DNA from: Paguma larvata
Lineage: Eukaryota; Chordata; Mammalia; Carnivora; Viverridae
DNA: 64,000 nt
Reading direction: 5' to 3'
Assembly (NCBI GenBank): GCA_030068075.1
Contig: CM057832.1
Span: 81,900,002 to 81,964,001, forward strand
Shown here: positions 11,461 through 24,187 of the stretch, one piece after another
Layout: every line of letters starts with the position of its first letter
How positions within the stretch are numbered: the stretch's first letter is position 1
Position numbers and translations under genes: made by a program
The notes under the pieces: model-generated
Seen by the model: only the letters and a program-made list of their open reading frames with translations
Databases searched by the model: none
What the model was told of the DNA's origin: nothing

Positions 11461-14329
11461 CAGTGGAAACTGGTTACAGAAATTAGGGTGGCAACTTCTA
11501 TAGATCAACTCTTTGTGAAAATGAGATAATATTCCACTTCTCAGATTATGTTTTCTTTTACTTCCAAACAAAAATGTATTGTATTCACATCATATGTCTT
11601 ATCGCAACTAATTTGAGTGGTTCTTAATGCAGAGACACAGTTATGGCCACTTGGGGGTTGAGTCATGAGGGAAAATTACCCCACGTTGTGGCAAATGTCA
11701 TCATTCATTCCCTCACTTGAGGTGATGAGTCATAAATTGGGTTGGAATTTAAAATTAAGTCAGAATATATATAGTAAAGTTAGGGCAGTGTGCAACCTCA
11801 CACAACTTATATGTTTGGTGTCCAGAGAGACAAGAGAATGCAAACAATAAGGCAGGTCCTACTATAATTGAACTTAGTGGGTCCAACACATCGAGCATGA
11901 CCAGTGACACACCACCCCCCTCCCTCTTCCTCGAAATTACATACAAGCGTACTTGATGTGGGGATAGGAAAAGAGAATGATTGTGTGAATGTTTTGGATG
12001 TATGCTTGATATGGAAGTTTAGAATGAAAAAATAAGCTACAACATACTAAATATTCTTGCTCTTAGAGAAGCCACACTGCTTTGGACCACTTTTGGGTCT
12101 AAACTTTGCTGAACATAGAGTACTGCGGCATAGTTACATAAGTATGTTGGGAAGTTCCTAGGATGACATTGCATGGCACAACACAGCTACATACCTGTTG
12201 GAGGGCCCAAGAGGATGAGCATGCTCAAGCCATAATTGGACTACCATGCAAATAGAGGGGCGTGATAAGCATTTCATGGGCTGTTTACAATGGGGCTTGT
12301 GGGGGAGGGAAAAGAAGAAATCAAACTTGATGATGGGCCTCGGACTTCTGGAAAAATCCTATTAATATGTATGAAGAGCTTATTGAATGAATTCAAACAA
12401 AAAATTATCCAAGCTTTTACACACATTGTGAAGACCTATATAACTTCCCTAAAGCTGTGGGTGATGGGGAGGAGGGATGCCTTAAGTCCCAGTACATCAC
12501 CTGGAAACTCTCTTGGAGGGCTTGGATAGAAAACAAAAATCAAAAACAACCCAGCAAATCCTCTCCTGGGTCTGAAATTAGCACCATGAAAAGAAATTGT
12601 ATACAGAGTTGTTGCTGAAGATGGTCTGCTCAAGGATCACCCAGCTACTACCGTCCAGGCCTTTCAAAACAGAGCAACACAATTTCATAAATTCAATGAG
12701 ATAATGTGAAGTGCCATAGCACCTCAGGAGAGCCCAGAAAACGACGTATGGGTTTTGTTCTTGTTGCCAAATATAGATCTGAAGGTCTGTTTAATGGGTT
12801 AAACTGGAAGGATTTTTGCCCATCTCATTGCGCCATTGGGGCGCTGCCATTAACTCTTTTTTACAGACAGTTCCCTCTTTCCATTAACAAGTATTCCTGG
12901 GAAGCAACGTTGGTTGGAGATATGGGAACAATGTGGGAACACGGCCATTACATTTTTTAACCCACATTTAGAGAGAAAACTGTCATAATCTGGAGAAGGG
13001 TGGGAAGGAGGTTCTGACTGCTTGAATGTTATCCAATGACTCCTCGATGGTCCAGAGCTAATACCTCTGGGAAAACCTCCACACCCCACCAACAAAATGG
13101 CAGCTTTGCAAAAGACAGACCTACCCTCCATAGAAGGTTGTGTAGCAAGCACTCTCAGTCACTCTGGCATGTCTCTTGCAGTGACTTATTCTCCCTCACT
13201 CCTTTAAACACGTCACAAAAGTCTCTAAGCACATACAATACTTTTTCTGAGGGGGACTCTGGTAAATCTAAATGTTTTTATCTAGTGCATTGTCTGTCCC
13301 GGCAGTACTTTAGTGTTCCCTTAAGTAACAAGGCAACTTTCCTCTTGACTTGGCTCTTAAAAGGACTTTGCCTACCAATTCTCTTATATGTATATTCAAA
13401 ATTTTCACTTTTCAGTTTTCAGGTGCACTTTCTCATTTGACTCACATTCTCACACATAGAGAATGAGGCTCAGAGCTGGGACTCCCAAGTGGGTGGGAAG
13501 ATGAAGAGGTGTGAGGCAGGAGGAAGCCTGCTAGGTCATTGGGTACATCAGGCAAAATGTTTTGTTTCACTGCAAACATGGTTCAGAGACCAGAGAAGTC
13601 GACAAATGGGAGTTGAAGAAAATGAATGTTGGATGTTGGGAGAAGAAAATAACTGATAAAAGGCCAGGGTTTTTCAGGATGTTTTTCTCACCAGGGCATG
13701 CGCTTGAATAGCATGCCTCAGAGACGACCACAAAAGCATGTGCTTTGTGTTTCCATCTTTATGTAGGTACAAAGCATGGGGAAAACACTAAAGGGAGGGC
13801 ACAGGGACCTCCTCGGAAATTTTAGAAATCAAGACTGAGGACAGCTGTGACTTCATAAGAACTCTTTGGAAAGACAAACCATCATAAGGATGTGCTTAAG
13901 TGAATTCCTGGTTACTCAAAGCCTCCCAGTAAGGAGCAAGAGATCCTGGTTGCTAGCTTCAGTATGGTAACCCTGGCCGAGTGGCCAAGCTGGTTACTTT
14001 ATTTATAGCCAGGATACAGGCCCCTGAAGCACAGGGCTCACTGCTTGGAGAGAAAGGAAGATGAAGTTTCCTGCATGTCCAACCTGGCTGTCCTCTGCCA
14101 GAAGAGTGGGGCAAGCATCCAGGGTTCTCAGGTCATTTCACTATGCATTATTTAAAAATATCTCTTAGGTAAGGTGGTGATCTCTCTGAGGGAAAGGACA
14201 GTGTTGAGTTCTGACAGCCAAATAAATCATGTGGTACCCAGAGGTATTGTGTTAGAATACCATACACCTGGATTTTCTGAGATAGTCCTAATTTCATGTC
14301 TCTGTCTTATTGTCTTCATTCAATGTCAA
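11461..14329. other. Unassigned sequence, 2.9 kb
   Basis: This is the longest stretch in the first 20 kb without a repeat I can name. The open frames, up to 134 codons at 13036-13440 plus and about 100 codons at 12850-13152 minus, resemble no known protein and have no coding support. I see no exon and no RNA gene. Confidence 0.45.
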
Positions 14330-15510
14330 GTGTTCTAAAAATGCCATTATGTGGTTGACAATCTTAAGTAATATTGATAGAGCACCCACCTACTATAAGC
14401 TGGCATCTCTGAGCTTAGAGTCTAGAGGGTTAGGCAAGCCTGGAGACAAAGAATTACAAAAGAATCTAGCGAATGTAAGATTGTGGGGTATTCCCAGTCT
14501 CTGGGAGGACAAAGGAGGGCAGCCTAATGCTGGCTGGAAGGTGGGAAGTCTTTATAGGGAAAGTAGCATCTAAGCAGGGCCGTTCAGGGTCAGTGAATGA
14601 TGGCCAGGTGGAAGGAGGTAAGATAGAGCCTTAATTAGAGCAGGTAAGGTATGGAAAAAGTCTGAGATCAGAGATCAGGCTGTGCTTGGGGCTATCAAAG
14701 TTTTGTTTTATTTAAGAAAAAAAAAGGTTATATTTGGAAGGGGGTCTGCAAGGATGGAGGTGGTAAAAAATAGATATGGGCAGGTGGGTCATGAAGGTAA
14801 GAATGTTTATGCTGATTAATGCTCACTTTTATGTTTTACCAAATTTTTGTGACCAACTTTGGAGGATAGATTAAAGCAACTCAACAGTTGAGGCCCAAAT
14901 ACAACCAGGAGGCTGGTACTGGAGTACAGATGTTCTCCGGAAAGGGCACCTGCCCTAAAGTTTCATGGAGGGAATGGAAAGGGAAGCAGACACATGAAAG
15001 CTCTATAGGACTCAGTGCTCCCTTTCTTGTTTCTTCCATGTTTCTTTTGCTTTTCTTTCTCCCTCCACTTCTGACTCATGCTGAGATAAGGAATGGGAAG
15101 AAGAGAAGACTGGGGAGGGGAGGACGTGAGTTTGGTTTTGGGTATGCTCATTGTGAAGAGCATCTGTGATACCCAGGTGGAGGTGTCCCATCCATAGGTA
15201 TGTGGGGTTCAGGAGAGAGTCAGCTTGTATGATATATATTTATTTAGGGGTCATTGGTCTGGAGGTAGTAGTTGGTATGGTTAGAGAGGATGTATGAACT
15301 CTTCAGGGAAACTTGGTGGAAGAGAAGAGGAGAGAGCGAATGACAGACACCATGGGATCACCATTGTCAAGGATTGGCCAGAAGAAGGGGATGAAGCAGA
15401 CAGGAAGGTCACAGAGACTCAGGGAGGTCACTGATAGACCAAGAGGAGACAGGATTTCAAAACAGAAGGTGCTTAGAATTTCAAAGTGCTTCACAGAGGT
15501 TAAGGGTGAA
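14330..15510 (-). mobile_element. LINE-2 fossil, antisense, fragmented
   Basis: Antisense L2 order is seen in pieces: 'tactataagctggcatctct' and 'agagaattacaaaa'-like words near 14390-14460, 'gatagagccttaattagagc' and 'agatcaggctgtgcttgg' near 14620-14690, then 'gatacccaggtggaggtgtc' and 'taggggtcattggtctgg' near 15170-15260. Unmatched sequence lies between the pieces. There is no intact frame. Confidence 0.6.
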
Positions 15511-15689
15511 CAGCTTTAAGTAGTAGCCTTTCGATTTACAATGCAGAGCTCCTAGGGGATCAAGTGCCAATTTCCCTCTTGAATCCAGAGACGGATTGAA
15601 ACTGTCAAATGTTGTGTGTCAGTTTCCTGCCACATAGGCTCCTGGCACACACGTTCTAAATAGTTGATCTGTCCCTCGTACATGTCAGA

Positions 15690-15935
15690 TGCGTCCTTAC
15701 CTCTGCTCTTTGCCGCTACTCACCCTCCTGCCTAGGATGTTCTTTCCCTCTTCCCTTTGATGATGTCACTTGTGCCCCTTTCTCAAGGCTTGGCTCAATT
15801 TCTGTTTTGAAAGCCTTTCCTAATCACTCTGTCTTCTCTCCCCACTCCTACTCTGCCCACTATCCCTACATGTACTGCCAACATACTTGTCTGTTAGCCT
15901 TTCTGTTCTCATTCCTCCATCCACGGTCCCTACAA
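15690..15935 (+). mobile_element. LINE-2 fragment, sense
   Basis: The words 'actcaccctcctgcctagga', 'ttctttccctcttcccttt', 'gatgtcacttgtgcccctt' and 'agcctttcctaatcactctg' follow the L2 ORF 3' region in sense. It is non-coding now. Confidence 0.65.
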
Positions 15936-17159
15936 GAATATCATCTATTTGGGGACAAATTACATTTGTTAAAAATATTTCAAAACATCAGGAAATCAGG
16001 GAAATGTGCTCATTAAAATCAGCACTCATGAGCACTTCTTAAGAAGCAACTCCACAATGACATCTTGTCCAAAAAGAAGATGAACCAAAATAAAGAACTC
16101 AGGAACTAGAAAATGACTGGTAAATCTAAATATAAAATTAATAAAACATAAATAGAAAACTAGAACTTGGTAACTTGACCAAATATAACTGGAGGACAGA
16201 GTGAAAAAGTTAAACCCTGGTATAGGAAGTGTTCTGTACAGAGAGAGCCTGGAGGGTTAAAGGATTACCACAAAAATGTGTTAATCGTGTTATAGTGGGA
16301 GAGACAGTAGTTTCTAAAATATTTCTCTGAAGTTCAAAAAGAAAGTATGAAAACCATTTAGCAGCATATTTTTAAGCCGTCTTTAGCCTCACAATTGGAC
16401 AATATAGGTGGCCACCTTCTTTTAATGCTTTTGAATACATAAAACATGCATGATTACAAAGGAAACTAATTCTAGTTCAACATAGTTGTAAAATTAATAA
16501 GAATTTTGATACAGAAATGTGCGTATTTATTAATGCATTATCTCTCTAAGGGTGAGTTTAAAATTACTGAAATTTTAGAATAGTGACAAGTATTAATGAT
16601 ATTTTGAAATGCTTACCAACAAATGTAATATGATACAATGATGTGTGTCCCAGGCACTCTTAATACTACTGTGCTTTGTTGTCTGCATTCATAGTTGAAA
16701 GGAAGTGCTAGATTTTAGTTAGAGGTAAGGCACATGAAGATGCAATTTTTTCCTAAGTTGACAGGCCTTTTGAATTTTTTCTTTCCACAGATTTCCAGGA
16801 TTCCTTAGACCTCCATGTTAAGAAATCCTCCTCCAATGCCAGTATGGCTCAGAATCTCATAATTTTTTCATTCCAGAGAAAAAACTCCAGTTAAATAACT
16901 GAATAGACGAAAATATTTTCTTTTCCTATATCCTTAAATGGTGGTGAAATATACCACTTTTTTTTTTTTTGCCACATTCATTTCTAATGATCGACTTGTG
17001 GAAAACAGTATTGGTTTTAAGTGTTCTTGCCTTGGTATATTTCAATTATGAAAAGAAAGGGAAAGGCGAGGGGAGGATTTTGTCTTCAGTTTGAATTGCA
17101 TTAGATAAATGTGAGTATTAGAGGTAAAGATAGTGGGCCTTGCCTTGGACAAAATGCAT
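15936..17159. other. Unassigned AT-rich sequence
   Basis: No gene or repeat is recognised. It is AT-rich, with a poly-T run at 16959-16970. Confidence 0.45.
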
Positions 17160-17273
17160 TTTTTAAAGAAGGCTCTAGCCTACTGCGGGGGCTTGAACTC
17201 CCAACCTTGAAATCAAGACCTGTGCCGAGATCATAAGTCAGGCACTTAACCACCAGAGCCACCCAGATTCCCC
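17160..17273 (-). mobile_element. Older carnivore tRNA-derived SINE fragment
   Basis: On the minus strand it reads as a tRNA-like head ('gggtggctctggtggttaag') followed by 'ggtcttgatttcaaggttgg' and a B-box-like 'gagttcaagccc'. It lacks the long pyrimidine block and AATAAA tail of the young copies. It is therefore an older or truncated member. Confidence 0.7.
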
Positions 17274-18027
17274 TGGCCAGAGTGTTTCTCTTTGGTTCCT
17301 TGGTGCTTACTAGCACTAGGGTAGTTGAATGGGAAACTCCAAAGGAGTTGTTCTTATGGCTTCCCTAATCCCTGTGAACATTAAGTCATTTCAATACAAC
17401 AAAATTTGAAAGCGATACATCAATTAATAAGTTGCCTAAGTGAATGAAACTGTTGAACTTGGTCGAATTAGAGGAAGTCCTGAAAGCTCAAACGAAAGCT
17501 TTACTCTTACTGAGGTTACAAATTCAGAGATAAATAGAAGGAAAGATAAGATTGGGGAAAATAAGGTAAATTTGGACAAAATGACACCTTCCCAGGATGA
17601 GAGCCATGGCAGACATTTATGTTCTTTTATAACTAGGATTCTCTGCAGGACGTGGGATAAAATGCGTTCAACTCCTTGTGCAGTTACCTAACCATTTTTC
17701 CATCTACACATTTATCTGGTTCCCTTGAACTCGATTGTGTCCTCATACTTCTAGGACCACTCCAACTTCCTGTGATTATTGGCCATTGAGTCCAAAAGGC
17801 ATTGTTTCCTTTTTTTTTTTTTCCACCACAGATGGCCTACATGTGCTATTCACCATTACACTCCCATTTGAGCTTGCTTGACCAGTCAAAGTTAGACTCC
17901 CCTAAGACCACCTCTTTGGGTGGTCAGTTGCCTCCACATTTCTGTATAATGAAGGTGAGAAATGATTTAACACCTGTGGAATTATATGAAGAACATTAAT
18001 GAGAAGATTTCTGGGATAAAAAGGGAT

Positions 18028-18029
<2 letters not shown>
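17274..18029. other. Unassigned sequence
   Basis: No gene or repeat is recognised. A poly-T tract lies at 17812-17822. Confidence 0.4.

Positions 18030-18073
<44 letters not shown>
18030..18073. repeat. (CT)n microsatellite
   Basis: About 21 uninterrupted CT units are followed by a T-rich stretch ending 'ttttaggt' near 18090. It is a simple repeat and likely length-variable. Confidence 0.95.
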
Positions 18074-18078
<5 letters not shown>

Positions 18079-18429
18079 TTTCTTTTAGGTCCCTTGAAGG
18101 TGCCACTTAGAAGCAGGAGTCAGGCAAGTAATTCATTCTTAAATCAACAGATGTATTGCAACTCAGGCAGTAGGTACCATGCCCTTTGTAGACAAAAACG
18201 ATCTGTCCAGAAATTTCTTTTAAAATTCAATTTGAAATTTTCAACATATTTCAAATTTCAACTATTTATATTTGATTCAGCTGTTCATATTCAACTATTT
18301 CATGTCTCGAATGTTCCAACAAGAATGAAAGATGCTACTAGATGCTAAGTACTGTGTGTTGTAATAGCCTTCTAGCAAAGCAATAATCAATTGCCTATAG
18401 TCAATAAGATGTAATACATAAAAGTAATA

Positions 18430-18639
18430 TTTTTTAAGTTTATTTATTTCAAGAGAGACAGAGACAGCTCAAGCAAGGAAGGGGAAGAGATAAAGGGAGA
18501 GAGATTGAATCCCAAGCAGTCTTTGCACTTACCTGTGCAGCACCTAATGCAGGGCTTGAACTTATGAAACTGTGAGATCATGATGTGAGCTGAAACCAAG
18601 AGACAGACACTTAACTGATGGAGCCACCCAGGCACCCCA
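18430..18639 (-). mobile_element. Felid-type SINE, antisense
   Basis: On the plus strand it shows the reversed tail ('aagtttatttatttc'), a GA-rich block, 'aatcccaagcagtctttgca', then 'tgagatcatgatgtgagctg' and the reversed head, 'gagccacccaggcacccc'. It is full-length with moderate divergence. The flanks show only a weak duplication. Confidence 0.92.
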
Positions 18640-19146
18640 TAAGGGTACTACTCTTAAGTTTAGAAGTAGCGAGCATCTTCTGCGTGAGTGAGAGATCACT
18701 ACAAACTTTCTGCAAACAAAGGCAGGTGTGAGAGATGCAGAATTCATGAGTACTTCTCAAGACATTTATTTACAGATATGTAGATTATCTGTGTCTCCTG
18801 GTGAGTGAGCATATGCTGTGAAGAGAGAAACACACTTACTTTTCATGAAATAAACCTGGGGATTAAGTCATATAAGGAGGAAGTCGAACTTCCTTGAGAA
18901 AGAAAGAAGGGAAAGCAGAAGAAACGGCGTCTCCATAAAAATATGACACTAGCAAGCACTACAGAATATTCCATCACATCCTCATGCAAGGGACTGGCCA
19001 ATTTTGCCTGGGGGCAAGGAATGTTATCTTCTGAGTTAGCAAACACAGTTTATTGGATACAGTACATATTTAAATTAAAATCCTCCATGAGTTATATCAT
19101 TTTTCCATTCTCAGTCTTTAGTGTTGCTGTGACAGTATTTTTTTTT
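18640..19146. other. Unassigned sequence
   Basis: No gene or repeat recognised. Confidence 0.4.
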
Positions 19147-19440
19147 TTTTAGATGAAATTAGCATGGAAATCAGTAGACTCTGAGTAAAACAGATTACCC
19201 TCCATAATGAGTGTGGGCCTCCTCCAAACAGTTGAAGGTGTTAAGGAAAGGACTGACTTCTGAGGAAGAGGAAACTTACCAGCAGATTGGCTTTCAGACT
19301 TGATCTTCCCTCGGCGTTTAGCTGGCCAGCCTACCCTGCAGATTCTAAGGACTTTCCTATTCCTTGAATTAAACCTCTCTGTATACACCTGCTCTCCTGT
19401 TGGTTCTGTTTCCACTTTTTCTAGAGACCTCTGGCAACTC
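19147..19440 (+). mobile_element. Old interspersed repeat, class not resolved
   Basis: The words 'agatgaaattagcatggaaa', 'cagattaccctccataatga', 'gtgggcctcctccaaacagt' and 'ttggttctgtttccac' recall, in order, a common old mammalian repeat whose family I cannot name with certainty. It is non-coding. A library search is needed to tell an LTR from a DNA element. Confidence 0.45.
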
Positions 19441-20759
19441 AAAGTTCTTATCAGAGTCCATCTCAAAAGGAGGGCAATAGAGGTCCCCAACTTCAGAAGG
19501 TACTCGGGATGGGTGACTTTGGTGGACTGGGCAAAAATTGGGAAGTTCTAACTGGCCTTTTGTATTTGAAGACTCTAACAGGAAGTGGCCTTGACCCATG
19601 ATCAGCCAAGTTAGGCAGAGGCTGTTCATTGGTAGAGCTCTCGGCACAAGCTGATCCTTTGTTCCAGCACTAGCTTTTGCCCAGGAGGTAGCAGTGGACG
19701 CAAATGGATTTGGGGGCACATGGTGTGATGCCACCTGAATATACCACCTCTACCCCTCATTGTTGCTGCCACCTGTTTACCCCTGGGTCATACCACCCTA
19801 CTTCCATCCCTAGTTCCTTGAACACTCTGGCTCCTGACCCTACTTCTATCACCATCTTTCATGACTTCAGCATGGAGAACAGATGACCCATCTCACACTC
19901 TGGCCTCTCATTCCCTTACTTCCTCATTTCCAACAATGCATTATTTTCCACCATTCTGCAGCCAAGTTTCATCTGAGACCTTGTCATCACCAGTAACTGC
20001 TCCAATTCTAAAGTCTCGGTTTCAGAATCCTCTCACTCCATTTACAATTTCCTGTACTTCCACCTTATGTGCTCTAATATCTCTCTGCCTCAGTTTTCTG
20101 ACCAGGAAAACCTGCAAATTCCTTGATCCACTGCTTTTTTTTAACCATCCATCAACACCTTCCTGTTTTGTCTGACCCCCTCCTTGTTCAGCTTATCATC
20201 ACATGACCCATCATTCTACTAGCACCATTAGCAAATGCCTTGAGCTAGGCGGAGGCAAACTGCATGGACCTCATTGGTCACTTGAACCTGTGCATTCTTA
20301 AAGGGACTAGGTCCTCAGTAGGTTATTAGGAACAATGATGAGGGGGTAGGGTCATTTAAAAAATCTTGAAGGAATTGGAAACAGATTTGTCAGCAGGTAA
20401 AATAAAGTCATTTCCTTTGAGTTTTTCAGGTTTGGGTTCCTTGTAGATAGCAAGGATTAACCCTGATGTTCTGAATTCACCAACTGAAGCAACTTCATGT
20501 AACCACCAGCTCTGAAAATCTTTTATTTGATGTAAATTGCACAAATGAAGATTTTCTTTCATAGCACTTAGGCATCTTGGGGGTATTTCCTGGTTTCTTG
20601 TATCATGTTGCATAAAGAGAGACCCGTTGTCACAGATTTTCTAGTTACTGGTGGTCTGGTTCTAAAATAGTCTGGTCATACTAATGCCAGGGGGTTGGCA
20701 GTTTGAATAATCTTTAAATTATCTACTCATGTAGGCAAACCAATACCCACATATGACTA
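19441..20759. other. Unassigned sequence
   Basis: A C/T-rich stretch at 19740-20110 looks repeat-like, but I cannot name it. No exon or RNA gene is recognised. Confidence 0.4.
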
Positions 20760-20950
20760 TTAAAATTAATAAAAATGAGATAAAATATAAAATTTTGTTT
20801 CTCTGACTGGCCATAGTTCCACATGCTCAATAGCCATATATGCTCGTGGCTACCATATTGAACAGTGCAGAAAATATTTCCATAATCACAGAAAGTTCTA
20901 CTGGATGGTGCTATCTTAGGTCAGGAGTGGTAAATGACTCAGAGATACTA
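20760..20950 (-). mobile_element. hAT-type DNA transposon remnant
   Basis: The words 'atgctcaatagccatatatg', 'gtggctaccatattgaacag' and 'aaagttctactggatggtgc' match, in order, one end of a very common mammalian hAT element of the 'cagtgctgtccaatagaa' type, here reversed. The last part is duplicated with divergence at 20951-21000. Confidence 0.65.
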
Positions 20951-21040
20951 TATTGAACGGTGCAGAAAATATTTCCATAATCACAAAAATTCTATTAGGT
21001 GGCTCTCCTAGGTCGGGGTGGTAAACTACAGCTTTGGGCC
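20856..21040. repeat. Diverged 95-bp tandem duplication across a transposon junction
   Basis: The unit at 20856-20950 begins 'tattgaacagtgcagaaaat', and the second unit, from 20951, begins 'tattgaacggtgcagaaaat'. Both then run through 'atttccataatcaca', a 'ggtgct'/'ggctct' word and 'taggtc', into 'gtggtaaa'. The units differ by substitutions and small indels, so the duplication is old. It spans the end of one hAT element and the start of the next. Confidence 0.75.
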
Positions 21041-21217
21041 AAATCTGGCTCTTGATTGTTTTTGTACAACCTGAAAGCTAAGAATATTGTTTATATTTTT
21101 AAAGGATTGTAAACATAAAGAAAGAATATGTGACTAGGACTGCATGTAGTCTGCAAACCCTAAAATATTTATTATCTGGCTTCTTATAGAAAAAAAAAAG
21201 TTGTTAACCTTGCCTTG
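21007..21217 (+). mobile_element. hAT-type DNA transposon, same family as 3672-3894
   Basis: It starts near 'taggtcggggtggtaaacta' and continues 'gggccaaatctggctcttga', 'aaaatatttattatctggct' and a right end, 'aaaaaaaagttgttaacctt'. This parallels the element at 3672-3894, in the same orientation but more diverged. Confidence 0.65.
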
Positions 21218-21379
21218 GGTAACAAATTATTTAAATGTGTATGTTTTTGTAATCTATTATAGGATGTAATGGTCAAGAATCATATTTTTTACGGTGCATT
21301 ATTTGGAATCTAATACATGGTTTATGCCTAAATGAGTATTAACTAAACGCATATTATTTAAAGCCTTCTTAATGGTAGT

Positions 21380-21860
21380 TGTTGGAAAGTTTTAGATGAA
21401 TAAGACATTCAAAAAAAATCAAGGAGTTCATATTTTAGTAGAGAAGGTAGACCTGTAAAGTCCTAGCTACAGTACTAATTACATGCTATTGATAACAGCA
21501 CTAAAAACGATAGTTTTAGAGTGGAGAGGGTAGTGAATTCTGATTACAGCGCTGTGTGGCTGTGGAGTAAAGAATGTAGTGTGTAAGTGGGTCTTCGAAG
21601 GATGGGTAGGAATTAAATAGGCAGAGAGGCAGGGAAAGGTGTTCCAGGTTATACAAACAGTAAGTAGAGTCATGCAAAACACAAGGCACATTTGAAGAAA
21701 CGTCAGGTAGCCAAATGTGATTTAATCATAAGATGGGGAGTAGGCCACATACCAGGAAACAAGCAGAGGGGGTTGGTATTCGGTGAGAGGTGCTGGTTTT
21801 CTAAATCAAAGCAGTGAATGGGCCGCCTGTCAGAGGTTCTCAGAAGAAAGCCCTACTCTT
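21380..21860 (-). mobile_element. LINE-2 fossil, antisense
   Basis: The words 'aaggagttcatattttagta', 'gtgggtcttcgaaggatggg' and 'ggcagggaaaggtgttccag', followed by 'cacaaggcac', match antisense L2 3' sequence in order. It is degraded. Confidence 0.6.
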
Positions 21861-23309
21861 GTTGAGTGCCTTTCGGGAAAATGCTATATCCATTTTTATA
21901 CCTATTGGGTTGGCTTCTATAATGATCAGATGTGATTAAGGGCTTTGAAGCTGCTAGAATGGTGGGTTCAGGGATATTATAGCAATGGGAAATTGATACA
22001 GCATTCCTAGTGATTTAGCTTGAACCACAACTTTTCCATTTCCATGCTGGTTGGTACCAGCAAGTCTTGTTTATTGTGGGAGTGGTTGGTGAAGGTGGTC
22101 ACAACCAGCTTGTTGGGTACAACTATAAAAATGGACATTATGCTTGAGACTGCAGGGAAGAACACTGAAAGAAGAATTTTCTCCTTTGCACACATAGCTC
22201 TTCTAGAGCTCTTGTCGAATTCACAGGAAACTAAGCAGGGTGATAGAATCAATGTGAGAATCATACTATATAATACCATGGGATTCCATCTAATGAACTT
22301 AGGAGCTCCCAGCCCCATTTTCCGGAATTTATGATCATGAATATTTGACAAAGGACTTAGCTGAATCCTCTGAAATTCTGGTATTTGGTTTCTGGAAACA
22401 AAACAAGTGGCTTGTATGCTTCTTAAATAACACTCATGGTTCATACCCAACTTCTGAGAAGGAGTTTGGATCTTTTCCCTTTTCATGTGATGACATTCAG
22501 TGTTTTATCATTAGCTGCACTTGTTTAGAGATTAAAATTCATTTAATCAAGGGACTGTCTTTTCTAACTAATGGCTATAAGGGCCAGATCTAGAACAGAT
22601 TGCCAAGTTTAGAACCTATTCAGAATTCATGGATGTGGATATTTCAACCTGAGTTCAAACCTCTTGGTGCCTGAGTCAGTTTTTATTTGGCTAAGAATAA
22701 TTTCCAGGTTTCAAAAAGGGAAAACAAAACAAACTGTCTGTGGAAGCATATTTTAAGGTTTCTCGGATGCCATATACCACTTAGGAAAAAAAATACCCTG
22801 ATGTTTTAAGAGGAAGCCAATCAGAAACATATGTATTAAATTGCCTTCAAAAGTAGGGGGGAAATGCTTTAAAGAGTGAAGGGGCTAGGACTTTGGAGAA
22901 GCCTGAAGATATTTTCAAGAAAAATCCACAAGTTTGGGGAAAATGAATAAATCTTTAATACACCTTTAAAATAGGTCTCTTTTTGTTTAACGAAAATGAA
23001 TCATCAGTGGTTTCTCTCCTGCCTCTGCTTTGTGGAGGAGGAACTTGAGACAATAGGGCCCCGAATCATGCCTCAAGGAGATCAAGGGTTTATCCATGAG
23101 GTGGCGATGTCACTCACTCTTGCCCCAGAGTGTGGGAAGGAGACGCTGGGGTAACAGTTTGCAGATAAGACTTACACATAGTGATCTCACATCATGATGA
23201 AATCCAATCCTATGGAAAACTGTCGCACAGTGAGGGACAAAATAAACACACTGGTCTTCCATAAAACCAAAATGTTGAGCTGCACAGTAACCAGGGATTT
23301 TACAACATA
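21861..23309. other. Unassigned sequence
   Basis: It includes a 159-codon minus-strand frame at 22007-22486. That frame has no recognisable domain and resembles no protein I know. I read it as chance. No repeat is recognised. Confidence 0.4.
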
Positions 23310-24185
23310 CAGTAAAACCTTGGATGGTGAGTTACTTGTTCTATGAGTGTTCCACAAGATGAGCAAACATTTCTAATAAATTTTAACTTGATAAACTAGA
23401 GATGTCTGCAATACGAATAGTAGGTGATGCTGAACATCACATGATCACATCTGAGCCTCTGGTTCTCTCTCTCTCTCTTCTCTCTTTCTCTCTGCGGGTG
23501 ATCGTCTCCTGTGCTCTGATGCTTCGTCTCAGGCCATGGTGTTTGGCAGATTTCTCAGAACGTTGGAAGTGGCCCACAACTGTCACTAGCATATTTTTGG
23601 TCACTTCAAAGCACTTATAGGCAGTCCTTTGCTTTTCCATACAAAAGTAAGCTTAGGAATGCATTGCTTCTTTGTAGGTCAGGCTGCCTCCACATATAGA
23701 CCCTTTCCTCTGCTTCCTTATTACAATTACACTAAATACAGTATACAGAATTACACTAAATACAGTATACAACAAGAGCTTATTAATACTGTACTGTAGT
23801 CAACATCTATGCGAGCGTATACAATGGACGCCATGCAGAAAAAGATTCCACTGAGCCAGTAGGTAGCACTGATTCCATTAGTGATAGTGAAAGTCACCCT
23901 ACACAATAGTCCTCCTCTCTCTCGTCTCCCTCACACCAGCCATGAAGGTTTTCAAAAGTAAGTGCAGGTTAATTCGTTTATTTTTCTTTGTATTTTGTAT
24001 TTTCTTTATTATTTTATATTATAGTACAGTACTGTAATCATTTTTATATGAATATTTTTGGGTTGTGGGACGAATCATCTCACTTTCCATTATTTCTTAT
24101 GGGGAAACTCGCTTTGATACACAAGTTCTTTGGATTACAAGCATGTTTCTGGAAGAAATTACTCTCACAAACCAAGGTTTTACTG
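23310..24185. mobile_element. TIR DNA transposon with TA duplication (Tc1/mariner-Tigger-like), 876 bp
   Basis: The left end is 'cagtaaaaccttgg' and the right end is its exact reverse complement, 'ccaaggttttactg'. A TA dinucleotide lies directly outside each end (23308-23309 and 24186-24187), as for Tc1/mariner-type insertion. Subterminal words 'aaacatttctaataaatttt' and 'cattatttcttatggggaaa' are shared with the copy at 39650-40276. There is no transposase frame, so it is non-autonomous. The subfamily name is not assigned. Confidence 0.88.
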
Positions 24186-24187
24186 TA

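Noticed and set aside
11216..11503. 95-codon plus-strand frame rich in Arg/Lys/Glu
   Set aside because: It lies in the LINE-1 3' UTR and tail. The charged composition comes from the G/A-rich UTR.
18030..18095. Polypyrimidine tract ending 'ttttaggt' as a splice acceptor
   Set aside because: The tract is a (CT)n microsatellite. The following sequence has no supported exon frame and no partner donor site could be identified.
22007..22486. 159-codon minus-strand open frame
   Set aside because: No recognised domain, no supporting splice or codon signal and no neighbouring coding evidence. A frame this size is expected by chance in 64 kb.
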